DNA of 64,000 nucleotides from positions 54,592 through 118,591 of the forward strand of contig CAIQKM010000074.1 of NCBI GenBank assembly GCA_903872345.1. The letters are read 5' to 3'. A program made the translations under genes and the position numbers. This DNA comes from an uncultured Verrucomicrobia subdivision 3 bacterium (GTDB lineage Bacteria; Verrucomicrobiota; Verrucomicrobiia; Limisphaerales; UBA11358). This document shows, piece by piece, positions 19,776 to 29,372 of this stretch. Position 1 is the stretch's first letter; the number at the start of each line of letters is the position of its first letter. A model generated the notes under the pieces. It made no database searches. It was given only the letters and a program-made list of their open reading frames with translations, and was not told the origin of the DNA.

Positions 19776-20139
19776 GCCGCCACTGTACCAGCCGCCCTGC
19801 GAAGGGGAAGCGGCGGGGGCGCCACTACGCGCACTTTGGGACCCAAAATTGCGGATTCCTTAGGAAAATCGCAGGTGCCAACCTCAAAAATAGGCAAAAT
19901 TACGGTCCAGAAGCGGAAGTCGGGTTAGGATGAATGCAGCGTCCGGCTTGCCGCCAAATTCCAAATTCGCCTACAGCCTGGCGAGGCGGGCTCTGAATTT
20001 GCCCAGTCCGTACCTCGCCGGACCCATGTTCAGGCAAAAGACACTGGACAGGCCGGACAAATAGGTTTAGAACCGGTTTTATGAAACGGGCCAAACCAAC
20101 CCTTTCGCGGCTCACCACCCGGTCAGGAGGCATTCGCCT

Positions 20140-20328
20140 ATGAGTTCAGAAGTTGCCAGAACCACCGGCATTTTGATCGCTGGCGGCTGCGTGCTGGTAC
20201 GGACCTTATTTCTGAGTCGGTCGATGCTTGAGCAAGGCCGACGGCGCCGGACCGCCTTGGAGTTTTGCCTCATGCTGGCGGCGGTGGCGGCAATGGTGGT
20301 TGTTTTTATCATTTGGGGCCGGAGCTAA
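20140..20328 (+). CDS. Small two-TM hypothetical protein
   Basis: MSSEVARTTGILIAGGCVLVRTLFLSRSMLEQGRRRRTALEFCLMLAAVAAMVVVFIIWGRS; two hydrophobic segments. Confidence 0.4.
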   Translation: MSSEVARTTGILIAGGCVLVRTLFLSRSMLEQGRRRRTALEFCLMLAAVAAMVVVFIIWGRS

Positions 20329-20480
20329 ATGGTTCTGGACAAATAAGAAGGCTGGAAATAAAGTCGGGCTCATGGGGAAATTTAGCCGCATGGTATGGCA
20401 GAATAATTCTGCCAGTTCACTATGAGTGCATCAAATAACCTTTTAACGATGCTGCCTATGCTGAATTAATCCTCCGATTT

Positions 20481-21059
20481 ATGTATCGCTATTCGCCGCC
20501 AAAATCGAATATCTGGGGACATTCACTGCGGAATATGGAGCCGGCCCGCCAAAAGGGCCTGTTCGATGAATTCCTCCAGCAGGCCGTGGCGGAGCATTCG
20601 TATAATGGCGGCAGTATCACTCTCTTTGCTGGTGCGGCTCCGGTATTTCTGCCTTTGGCCGCCCAGGCGCAATGGGGACATGTGACCAGCGATGATGTGC
20701 AGCGGTTTGAGCAACTGCTGGGTGTTGGCGCGCGCGAGGGTGCGTTCCATTCGCTGACCAATCAACAATGCGAATTGGCATTGAATGAGCTGATCCGAAA
20801 TCCCGCGCTGCTGCCTGGCGCCATGTTCTTGCAGACCATTGATATTTCCAAATGGCGGATTGAAGGGCAGCCGGTGCCGACACAGTCATTGATTATGTTG
20901 TATTACGGCATGAAGCCGTGCCTCTCAACCTTTTTACAGTTCGAGACAGTGGATGAATTTGAGTTCGTCAAAAGAGTGCTAGCCGATTTGCAATTTTGCA
21001 AATTGAATGAAAAACATCTAAAACCGGTGAAACAGCGGGTGAAGAAGAACACCAAATGA
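20481..21059 (+). CDS. Hypothetical protein (start may be internal, at MEPARQ)
   Basis: 192-aa ORF with protein-like composition in a locally less GC-rich stretch; no family recognised. Confidence 0.55.
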   Translation: MYRYSPPKSNIWGHSLRNMEPARQKGLFDEFLQQAVAEHSYNGGSITLFAGAAPVFLPLAAQAQWGHVTSDDVQRFEQLLGVGAREGAFHSLTNQQCELALNELIRNPALLPGAMFLQTIDISKWRIEGQPVPTQSLIMLYYGMKPCLSTFLQFETVDEFEFVKRVLADLQFCKLNEKHLKPVKQRVKKNTK

Positions 21060-21140
21060 GAAGCTGATGGTTGAGCCAGCAAAAGTTCTTTGACTATGAA
21101 TTCTGCGCGGCTTGATGACCAGCACGAAACCCATGCAGCT

Positions 21141-21467
21141 ATGAAAATTTTTATCATACTGACCGGACTCATTGCCCTGTGCCTGATGGGGTGCGATCAA
21201 TCTGTTCGTATCACCACAAATTTCAGCTCAAGTGAGACGGTCAAAGCACGGGACATCACGTACAATCTTCCTTCATCGTCAGTCAGTTCATCCAGTGAAT
21301 CAGCGGATTCATTCACTTACAAGAGCGACTCTTTAACTTTTACCGAGACGCACGGCAAACTTGCCGTGAACGGGAAAGCATTTGGTCTCGTTAAGGCGGG
21401 CGATACAGTGGCCATTGATAGCGCAGGTGCAGTTTCGGTTAATGGCACCTCACGAACGGCGCAATGA
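21141..21467 (+). CDS. Putative lipoprotein, Ser/Thr-rich
   Basis: MKIFIILTGLIALCLMGCDQSV has a lipobox (LMGC). Confidence 0.6.
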   Translation: MKIFIILTGLIALCLMGCDQSVRITTNFSSSETVKARDITYNLPSSSVSSSSESADSFTYKSDSLTFTETHGKLAVNGKAFGLVKAGDTVAIDSAGAVSVNGTSRTAQ

Positions 21468-21559
21468 CCATGTACCGACATGCGGCCGTCTGACCGGTTG
21501 TTTTGCCAGCAAAAAGCTGGCGCGAAACCAAAAATTAACCCAACGAGAAAGCAAACAAC

Positions 21560-21742
21560 ATGACCCCGGACAAACTTATCGAATGGTGTTTTACGATTGT
21601 GATTTGCGTGATGATCCTCAGCGCCACCGGCATTCAGGACTGGGTGGCCAAGCTGTTCGGAAGCAAATATTCCAAAAAGGAATTGGAAGCGAAGGTGGCG
21701 GCGCTGGAAAGCCGGATTGAAAAGCTGGAAAAGAAATTGTGA
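21560..21742 (+). CDS. Small TM plus coiled-coil protein (60 aa)
   Basis: MTPDKLIEWCFTIVICVMILSATGIQDWVAKLFGSKYSKKELEAKVAALESRIEKLEKKL. Confidence 0.55.
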   Translation: MTPDKLIEWCFTIVICVMILSATGIQDWVAKLFGSKYSKKELEAKVAALESRIEKLEKKL

Positions 21743-21790
21743 GACCATGGGGCCCGGGGAGCATTCTGCCTTGAGTGCCGTCTAATTGGT

Positions 21791-22348
21791 ATGAGCATGA
21801 AAACAAAGACCCGGCAAATGGCGCTACGGCTCGCTTTCGTCGTGGCGTTCTGCCTCGCGACCTTCGCCGCCTTCGGTCTGGGGTCGGACTATCCGGACCA
21901 TCAGCCGGTGATTGGCGCGCAGATCGCCCGTTGGCCGGCCGGCATGCGGGAGTTGGCGGATTCGCCGGAGCGGGTTCACGGGTTCTGGGAGAATGAGGAG
22001 GAGGTGTTCTTCTTTGCCGGTACGGCCACCAATTTTTCCAGGTTTTTGCAGGCATACTCGCATATTTCGGGCATCGAAAAACATACGCTGATTCTTCATG
22101 GCGGCACACTGGTGGCGAAGTCGCCCTGGGCCACGAACGGCCCGCCCGGTGACTGGCAGGTCTATGGCTGCCCCAAGGGCTGGCACAATCTGGGCACGCT
22201 GGCGGGCACCAACTCGGCGGCGGACATGCGCAAGGCGGTCACGGAACCGGGTTATATTCTGGAGGTGCATTTCTGGACGGGAGGGCGCATTGCCTTGGCT
22301 CAGGTCAGCATTCCCGGGAATATTGAAGTCAGACGGGACGGGAAATGA
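21791..22348 (+). CDS. Exported hypothetical protein
   Basis: N-terminal hydrophobic segment (LRLAFVVAFCLATFAAFGLG); 185 aa; no recognised family. Confidence 0.6.
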   Translation: MSMKTKTRQMALRLAFVVAFCLATFAAFGLGSDYPDHQPVIGAQIARWPAGMRELADSPERVHGFWENEEEVFFFAGTATNFSRFLQAYSHISGIEKHTLILHGGTLVAKSPWATNGPPGDWQVYGCPKGWHNLGTLAGTNSAADMRKAVTEPGYILEVHFWTGGRIALAQVSIPGNIEVRRDGK

Positions 22349-22438
22349 TGAGTCTCCAGTTGTTGGGTTGCGTCCTCCCGTGTCACGGGCGGCGGGTTAA
22401 TGGTTGCACGTCAGGGGACAGCGCATTAATCTTCAATT

Positions 22439-22660
22439 ATGAGTTCAGCCGCGCAAGAGTTGATGGACATTGTGGACGGATTGCCCGAGGATAAAGCCCG
22501 GGAAGTGGTGGATTTTGCCCGTTTTCTCCAGCAACAGGCGGGCGACCGCGAATGGGAACGCATCCACGCGGAACCGCGCAATTACCCGAAGCTGGAGCAG
22601 TTCGCCGCTGCCGCGTTGCGCGAAGGCACAGCGGAACCACTTGATCCTTCCAAGCTGTGA
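22439..22660 (+). CDS. DUF2281-like / antitoxin-type small protein
   Basis: MSSAAQELMDIVDGLPEDKAREVVDFARFLQQQ..., typical antitoxin-like N-terminus; stop overlaps the start of the adjacent toxin-like frame. Confidence 0.65.
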   Translation: MSSAAQELMDIVDGLPEDKAREVVDFARFLQQQAGDREWERIHAEPRNYPKLEQFAAAALREGTAEPLDPSKL

Positions 22661-22920
22661 TTTCCTTGGTCCGCCCTGCCTTCTGGCGTGCTTATGTACG
22701 GCTTGCACCTTAGGTCAAAGCCCGCGCCCGGCTGGCCTATCAACTTTTTGCCGTGAACCCGGAGCATCCGTCCCTGCGGTTCAAAAAACTTCAGGGCGGC
22801 GGAGAAATCTGGTCGGTTAGGATCAATGAACAGTATCGCGCGGTGGGGGTGCGTTCCGGCGATACCATGGAATGGATTTGGATCGGCACACACAACGAGT
22901 TTGATCATCTTTTTTCGTAA
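22657..22920 (+). pseudogene. RelE/ParE-like toxin remnant with in-frame amber stop at 22711-22713
   Basis: Frame reads VISLVRPAFWRAYVRLAP*VKARARLAYQLFAVNPEHPSLRFKKLQGGGEIWSVRINEQYRAVGVRSGDTMEWIWIGTHNEFDHLFS*. The region after the stop has a clear RelE-like pattern. Confidence 0.72.
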
Positions 22921-23043
22921 TTGCTGAAGGTTGTCTGCGATTGTGCATGGGGCATGTTGAATCCTTGCCAACCCAATCCCCGGCTTGCCAGCCATTCCCG
23001 TTTAAGCTAACGTCTTATCCTTCAATTTCGATTTAATACCATT

Positions 23044-24282
23044 ATGGCATTTCTCAACGACAACTATTTGAAACTCAAAGCCGGTTACCTGTTTCCGGAA
23101 ATCGGCCGGCGCGTCAAGGCGTTCTGCGAGGCGAATCCCGAAGCCGCCCAGCGCCTGATCCGCTGCGGCATCGGTGATGTCACCGAACCGCTCCCCGCCG
23201 CCGTCATCACCGCCCTGCACCAGGCCGTGGATGAAATGGCCGCCCGTGAGACGTTCAAAGGTTACGGCCCCGAGCAGGGCTATGAATGGCTGCGCCATGC
23301 CATCGCCCAAAACGATTATCGCGATCACGGGCTGGACGTGGCGGACGACGAAATTTTCGTCAGCGACGGCTCCAAGTGCGATACCGGCAGCATCCTCGAC
23401 ATCCTCGGCTCCAAGAACAAGATCGCCATCAGCGATCCCGTGTATCCCGTGTACGTGGATACGAACGTCATGGCCGGTCACACCGGTGAAGCCAACGAGG
23501 CCGGCGCTTATGGCAAGCTGGTTTACCTGCCGTGCCGTCCGAGCAATGGTTTTATTCCCGAACCGCCCAAGAAGCATGTGGATGTGATTTACCTCTGCTC
23601 GCCCAATAACCCCACCGGCGCGGCCGCCACGCGGGAACAGTTGGAAGCTTGGGTGAAATACGCGCAGGAACACAAATCCGTGATTCTGTTTGATGCCGCC
23701 TATGAGGCGTACATCACCGAACCCGGCATTCCCCATTCCATTTACGAGATTCCGGGCGCACGCGACGTGGCGATCGAATTCCGCAGTTGCTCCAAAAACG
23801 GCGGTTTCACCGGCCTGCGCTGCGCGTATACGGTCGTACCCAAGTCGCTGCTGGCGCAAACCAAGACCGGTGAATTCAAGCCGCTGCATCCGCTGTGGAA
23901 CCGCCGTTCCGCCACGAAATTCAACGGTGTCAGCTACATCGTCCAGCGCGCGGCCGAGGCGCTTTACTCGCCCGCCGGCAAGGCGCAGGTCAAGGCGCTG
24001 ATCGAACATTATCTCGGCAACGCCCAAGTCTTGCGCGCCGGGGCCAAGAAGGCCGGCCTGAAAGTGTTTGGCGGAGTAAATGCCCCGTATATCTGGGTGC
24101 GCACGCCCCAGGGTGTCACGAGCTGGCAGGCGTTTGACAAGGTATTGGCCGATGCCAATGTGGTCATCACGCCTGGCAGCGGCTTTGGTTCCAAGGGCGA
24201 AGGTTTTTTCCGCATCAGCGCCTTCAACAGCCGCGCCAACGCCGAGGAAGTCTCCCGTCGTTTGCAGGCATTGAAGTGGTGA
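23044..24282 (+). CDS. dapL: LL-diaminopimelate aminotransferase
   Basis: [27 protein letters not shown]..., [65 protein letters not shown]. Confidence 0.95.
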   Translation: MAFLNDNYLKLKAGYLFPEIGRRVKAFCEANPEAAQRLIRCGIGDVTEPLPAAVITALHQAVDEMAARETFKGYGPEQGYEWLRHAIAQNDYRDHGLDVADDEIFVSDGSKCDTGSILDILGSKNKIAISDPVYPVYVDTNVMAGHTGEANEAGAYGKLVYLPCRPSNGFIPEPPKKHVDVIYLCSPNNPTGAAATREQLEAWVKYAQEHKSVILFDAAYEAYITEPGIPHSIYEIPGARDVAIEFRSCSKNGGFTGLRCAYTVVPKSLLAQTKTGEFKPLHPLWNRRSATKFNGVSYIVQRAAEALYSPAGKAQVKALIEHYLGNAQVLRAGAKKAGLKVFGGVNAPYIWVRTPQGVTSWQAFDKVLADANVVITPGSGFGSKGEGFFRISAFNSRANAEEVSRRLQALKW

Positions 24283-24285
24283 CTT

Positions 24286-25191
24286 GTGTGGCGCGCCACT
24301 GTCATGCTGGCGTTCGTGCTGGCGACCGGCCCGGTCTGGGCCGGTCCGCCGGACGGCCAGGCGGTCATTCGCGCTCCCGCCGGCGATTCGGAAATCGTCA
24401 TCACCACCACGCATCGGCTGGCCGGGGCCATTCATTCCCTGAAATGGCACGGCCAGGAATTCATCAATTCCACCGATCACGGCCGGCAATTGCAGTCCGC
24501 CTGTTCCTTTGATAACACCGCCACCGCCGGTGCCGAAACCTACAATCCCACCGAAGCCGGTTCGCGTCGGGATGGGGCCGGCCCCGAGTCCACCAGCCGC
24601 CTGCTGGCATTGACCGCCCGCGACGGTGTGTTAAGCACGCGTACGCAGATGGCCTTCTGGCTGGCTCCCGGCGAACGTTCCGAAGGCAGTCTCGCGCGGA
24701 ACCCCACCAGGCTTTCGGAATACATCCTCACCAAACACGTCGCCATTGGTTTTCGAGGCTGGCCGCAAGCCTTGGATTATCGCGTCACTTTTACCCTGCC
24801 AGCTAGTGCTCACCATACCGCTGCCCAGTACGAGGCGTTGACGGGCTATATGCCGCCGGAATTTTCCCAGTTCTGGCAGTTCAATCCCCGAACCCGGCAG
24901 TTGGAGCCGCTCACGGCTGGTCCGGGCGAAATCAACAATCCGGTGGTACTGGCCACTCCCGATGGTCATTATGCGATGGGTATATATGCTCCGCCTACGA
25001 ATATCGGTCATCCGGGCTATGGCCGGTGGAAATTTGACCAGGCGCGGGTGGTAAAATGGAACTGTGTCTTCCGCGTGCACGATTCCCGGCAGATCCATGA
25101 CGGTGACTACTCGTATCAACTGCTGGTGCCCGTGGGGACGCTGGCACAGGTTCAGAGCATGTTAAGCGACTGGCAGACAGCTATTTGGTAA
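24286..25191 (+). CDS. Secreted hypothetical protein (start may be 24304)
   Basis: Signal-peptide-like N-terminus (MLAFVLATGPVWAGPPD); 301 aa; close behind dapL. Confidence 0.65.
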   Translation: MWRATVMLAFVLATGPVWAGPPDGQAVIRAPAGDSEIVITTTHRLAGAIHSLKWHGQEFINSTDHGRQLQSACSFDNTATAGAETYNPTEAGSRRDGAGPESTSRLLALTARDGVLSTRTQMAFWLAPGERSEGSLARNPTRLSEYILTKHVAIGFRGWPQALDYRVTFTLPASAHHTAAQYEALTGYMPPEFSQFWQFNPRTRQLEPLTAGPGEINNPVVLATPDGHYAMGIYAPPTNIGHPGYGRWKFDQARVVKWNCVFRVHDSRQIHDGDYSYQLLVPVGTLAQVQSMLSDWQTAIW

Positions 25192-25382
25192 GTCTTCTGC
25201 TGGTATCTTTCCGGCGCCACTCCAGTGTCTTGGTCATTTTCTGTTCCAAGCTGAATCTTTTTTCAAGGCGTGGGCAAAAAACGACACAAACACAGGCTGG
25301 CAAGGCTGGTCAAAAAACGACAGAGATTTTATTTTGCGCGTGAAACAAGGGGATTTGAACGGTTTCTTCAATAATTCACGAG

Positions 25383-25399
25383 TTGGCATCGTGGTTGCT
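25383..25399 (+). promoter_or_regulatory. Putative sigma-54 (-24/-12) promoter upstream of glnB-amtB
   Basis: TTGGCATCGTGGTTGCT: GG and GC elements with 12-nt spacing, ~130 bp upstream of the P-II ATG. Confidence 0.7.
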
Positions 25400-25406
25400 T
25401 AAATGA

Positions 25407-25868
<462 letters not shown>

Positions 25869-25908
25869 ACAACCAACCATCAACACGACCTCGATTACCA
25901 AAAATCAA

Positions 25909-27534
25909 ATGAAAAAAATCTTACTTACACTCGGTTTGATCGCCGCGACCGCGCTGACGACGATGAGTCTGCGCGCGGATGACACCAATGCGCCGGCCAC
26001 CAACGCCATGGCGGCGGCGGCCAGCACGAATGCGCCGGCAGCGGCGGCGGCCCCGGCCACGCCGGTGTCAACCAACGCGCCCTCCGTCGAACAACGCTTG
26101 GAATCCATTGAAGCCTACTTCCAAAACGGCGATCCGACGGCCACCTACAAGGACACCAACGGTGCCTGGACGGTGAACTTCGCCCTCGCGAACAACATCA
26201 TCAACACGAATCTGATCAACAGCACCGGCACGTATGCTTCGTATCCCGGCGCCGGTCATAACGCCTGGTTGCTCACCAGCACGGCCTTCGTGCTGTTCAT
26301 GACGCTGCCCGGTCTGGCCCTGTTCTACGGCGGCATGGTTCGCCGCAAGAACGTGCTGTCCGTGATCGCCCAATGCTTCTTCATCACCGGCCTGGTGACC
26401 ATCCTCTGGGTGTTCGTCGGCTACGGGATGATCTTCGGCGGCACGGGCGCGGCGGGCAAGGAAGACGTGATTGCCGGCTGGGTCGGCAGTCCGAAAATCT
26501 GCTGGATGATGAGCAACGTCACCTCGGCCCCCAACGCGAACTACTCGTACTGGGTTTCGGAAAACGTCTATGCGATGTTCCAGCTCATGTTCGCCATCAT
26601 CACCCCGGCGCTGATCCTGGGTTCGATTGCGGAACGCATGAAGTTCAAGGCCGTTTGCGTGTTCATGACGCTCTGGATGTTCATTGTGTACTTTACCCAG
26701 GGCCATGCGGTCTGGGGCATTAACGGTTACATGAACGGCGTGTGGAACGCCAACGCCAAGATCAAGGCGATGGACTTCGCCGGCGGCACCGTGGTGCATA
26801 TGACCTCCGGTTACTCGGCCCTCGTCCTCGCGCTGATCCTCGGCAAGCGCAAAGGTTTCGGCAAGGTTAACTTTGCTCCGCACAGTCTGGTGATGACCTT
26901 CATCGGCACCGGCATGCTGTGGGTGGGCTGGTACGGTTTCAACTCCGGCAGCGCCGTGGCCGGTGACATCATCGCCGCCAACGCGTTCACGACCACGACG
27001 ATCGCCACAGCGGTTGCCTCCTTCGTATGGCCCATGTGGGAATGGATTGTCAAAGGCCGTCCGAGCGTGCTCGGTTTCTGCTCCGGCGCCGTCGCCGGTC
27101 TGGTGGTGATCACCCCCGCTTGCGGTTACGTCACCACGACGGGTTCGCTCTGGATCGGTCTCGCGGCCGGTACCATCTGCTGGTTCATGTGCTACAAGGT
27201 CAAAGGCTGGTTCGGTTATGACGACGCGTTGGACACCTTCGGCGTTCACGCCATCGGTGGTACCACCGGCGCCATCATGACGGGTATGCTTGCCCGTAAC
27301 TCGGTGAACCCGAACTTCGCCACCAACATGAGCAAATACGTCACGGACAGCTGCTTCCAGCCGCTCGTGAAAGAACAGCTCAAGGCCGTTGTCATCACCA
27401 TCGTCCTGAGCGTGGTGGGCACGATTGTCATCGCGTTCATCACCAAGGTGCTGGTGGGTCTCCGCCCGACGGAAGACGTCGAAGAAGCCGGCTTGGATCT
27501 GGCCGAACACGGCGAAGAAGGCTACCACGGTTAA
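25909..27534 (+). CDS. amtB: Ammonium transporter with signal peptide and long Ala/Thr-rich N-terminal extension
   Basis: TSTAFVLFMTLPGLALFYGGMVRRKNVLSV..., DFAGGTVVHMTSGYSALVLALILGKRKG, DTFGVHAIGGTTGAIMTGML. Confidence 0.95.
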   Translation: MKKILLTLGLIAATALTTMSLRADDTNAPATNAMAAAASTNAPAAAAAPATPVSTNAPSVEQRLESIEAYFQNGDPTATYKDTNGAWTVNFALANNIINTNLINSTGTYASYPGAGHNAWLLTSTAFVLFMTLPGLALFYGGMVRRKNVLSVIAQCFFITGLVTILWVFVGYGMIFGGTGAAGKEDVIAGWVGSPKICWMMSNVTSAPNANYSYWVSENVYAMFQLMFAIITPALILGSIAERMKFKAVCVFMTLWMFIVYFTQGHAVWGINGYMNGVWNANAKIKAMDFAGGTVVHMTSGYSALVLALILGKRKGFGKVNFAPHSLVMTFIGTGMLWVGWYGFNSGSAVAGDIIAANAFTTTTIATAVASFVWPMWEWIVKGRPSVLGFCSGAVAGLVVITPACGYVTTTGSLWIGLAAGTICWFMCYKVKGWFGYDDALDTFGVHAIGGTTGAIMTGMLARNSVNPNFATNMSKYVTDSCFQPLVKEQLKAVVITIVLSVVGTIVIAFITKVLVGLRPTEDVEEAGLDLAEHGEEGYHG

Positions 27535-27558
27535 GCTAAAGACCGTTTAAGGAATCAC

Positions 27559-27590
27559 ACGGCGGGCGACGCAAGTCGCCCGCCGTTTTG
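27559..27590 (+). terminator. Rho-independent terminator after amtB
   Basis: acggcgggcgac-gcaa-gtcgcccgccgt followed by ttttgctttt. Confidence 0.88.
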
Positions 27591-27658
27591 CTTTTTATGC
27601 CATTGCGCGGGTTAAACCCGTCGAAGAAAATGGGGGCGATTGCCCTCAGGAAAAATGC

Positions 27659-28504
27659 TTACGCCACCTGAATGATCATCGCCGTGGTGTTGTCCCGGCC
27701 GTCGTTTTTCAGCGACTCGTTTACCAGCAGCTCGGCGGGATTGATTTTTTCGTCCGCCGCCGCCGCGCGCAGAATATCCACTAGATAATGATCGTACAGG
27801 CCTTCGGTGAGGCCGTCGGAGCAGATTAAAAAAGTGTCGCCGCGCTCACAGGCGACCGAGCCGGTCTGGGGATCCACGAATTGGTTTTCGCCGCCCAGGG
27901 CCTTTTGCAGAACGTTCCGGCGGGGATGGGTGCGAGCCTCGCGTTCGCTGATTTTCCCCTGGCGCAGCAGCCAGCCGACGTGGGTGTCATCGGCGGTGAG
28001 TTGTTTGATTTCAGTTTGCCCGCGGGGGAGATGATAAATCCGGCTGTCCCCGACATGGCCGAAATACATGCGGCCGGCGGTAAACCAGCACAAGCTCATG
28101 GTGGTTTGCATGCCGGCGCATTCGTCGTAGCAGGCGCCCAGATACGCGAGCGCCCGGTGGACCTCGCGATACAGTTCCTGGAGGGGATATTCGAAGCCTT
28201 CCTGAGTGCCGCCGACCGCCGGCTGGAAGGCGCGCGGGAGCAGCAGGGTGATTTTCTCCACGGCAATCTGGCTGGCATATTCGCCGGCCAGCGCGCCGCC
28301 CATCCCGTCGCACACCGCAAAGGTGAAATTATATTCCGCCGTGGACGCCTCGCCCGCCTTGCCCAGCCGGTGCGCCTCCCGCGCGTCAAAGCGCAAGCCC
28401 AGGAATGAATCCTCGTTGTTTTTCCGGACCTTGCCCCGATCCGTCCAGCCCGACCACCTCAGCGTGGCGGCCGGGGTTTTTGTGCCCGTCGTCGGCTTCT
28501 TCAT
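27659..28504 (-). CDS. PP2C-family Ser/Thr protein phosphatase
   Basis: GWTDRGKVRKNNEDSFLGL, FAVCDGMGGALAGEYAS, GDSRIYHLPRGQ, LICSDGLTEGL, DGRDNTTAMIIQ motifs. Confidence 0.92.
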   Translation of the reverse strand: MKKPTTGTKTPAATLRWSGWTDRGKVRKNNEDSFLGLRFDAREAHRLGKAGEASTAEYNFTFAVCDGMGGALAGEYASQIAVEKITLLLPRAFQPAVGGTQEGFEYPLQELYREVHRALAYLGACYDECAGMQTTMSLCWFTAGRMYFGHVGDSRIYHLPRGQTEIKQLTADDTHVGWLLRQGKISEREARTHPRRNVLQKALGGENQFVDPQTGSVACERGDTFLICSDGLTEGLYDHYLVDILRAAAADEKINPAELLVNESLKNDGRDNTTAMIIQVA

Positions 28505-28884
28505 GTTGGTTCCGGCAGGATGGTCGCGAATTCAAAATCAATCAAACAAAACCTCCCGTCGGCAAACCGGTAGGTGATATTGCGCGGATCGGCGTCATCG
28601 TGGCGCACGCCATATTTTTCCAGCTCGGCAAAGAGTTGCTGCGCGCGCTCCGCGTCAATGCGCTCCACCCGCGTGCCGCAATTGGTGGTGACAATGCGGA
28701 GCTGGACCGGGTCCGCTTCCAGCAGCCGGGGGACAAACGGGCAGCCGCGCGTTGCCAGATACTTGAGCACCTTGACCTCATTCGCGAAGCGCTTCCCCGC
28801 ATCCGGGCCGTGATAAGCCTTGTACACCCGGCCATCAAAACTCAGATGGACGGTGGCCCGGAGGGTGTCTTTGACTTTGAGCAT
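28501..28884 (-). CDS. Minimal kinase-fold (RIO/Bud32-like) protein, 127 aa
   Basis: GRVYKAY...ANEVKVLKYL...HDDADPRNITYRFADGRFCLIDFEFA has VxK, E, HxDxxxxN and DFE elements; ATGA-coupled to the PP2C gene. Confidence 0.7.
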   Translation of the reverse strand: MLKVKDTLRATVHLSFDGRVYKAYHGPDAGKRFANEVKVLKYLATRGCPFVPRLLEADPVQLRIVTTNCGTRVERIDAERAQQLFAELEKYGVRHDDADPRNITYRFADGRFCLIDFEFATILPEPT

Positions 28885-29244
28885 GGGACTCGCTTTAAAA
28901 TGCTGCTACGAACCTTTCAGATTCAATATCATTCATTCCCGGCCACTTGCAAAGCGGCATTGTTGGCCGCCTTAAACCCCGCAATGCAGTTGAAAACATT
29001 TCTTAACCACGGATGGATAAACACGGATGAGAAGATATTTCCGGACTGGAATAACCGGTGAATCAATGAGTACCCCAAACCCATCGGCCAAAACCGCCTC
29101 TGCCCCGGTTTTATCTGTGTTCATCCGCTTCTAATTTCCTTGTTTTTTCCTTAGCTTTTTTTGTCCTTGTATCACCAAGGCCGTGTCCGCCCGTGTTTCG
29201 CAAGCGGTTTGTTTGCAGAGGCCAACGGAAAACCGTTTTAAAAA

Positions 29245-29314
29245 GGGGAGATATAAGTTGTCATCACGCCGTTTTTTTGAAATTTTTTTTCCGGCGGTGA
29301 TGTCTGGGGAGATA
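29245..29314 (+). promoter_or_regulatory. Hairpin with T-rich loop flanked by direct repeats in the 5' leader of the PEP-CTERM gene
   Basis: ggggagata (29245-29253) ... catcacgccg-T-rich loop-cggcggtgatg (29262-29302) ... ggggagata (29306-29314). Confidence 0.45.
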
Positions 29315-29372
29315 AAAATGGGCAGACAAAAACAAGCCGCATCACAAAAACACTAATACTACAATCATTATT

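Noticed and set aside
19900-20133. 77-aa minus-strand ORF downstream of the IS remnant
   Set aside because: No supporting features; likely noncoding remnant.
23002-24489. 495-aa minus-strand ORF opposite dapL
   Set aside because: Antisense shadow of a GC-rich, strongly codon-biased gene; composition (Gly/Ala/His/Arg runs) is not protein-family-like.
26068-27528. 486-aa minus-strand ORF opposite amtB
   Set aside because: Same shadow effect; amtB is unambiguous on the plus strand.
28990-29130. Motifs aaccacggatggataaacacggatga and tctgtgttcatccgcttct as a regulatory inverted repeat
   Set aside because: This is a common type of dispersed filler sequence in such genomes; no clear link to a gene or defined structure.
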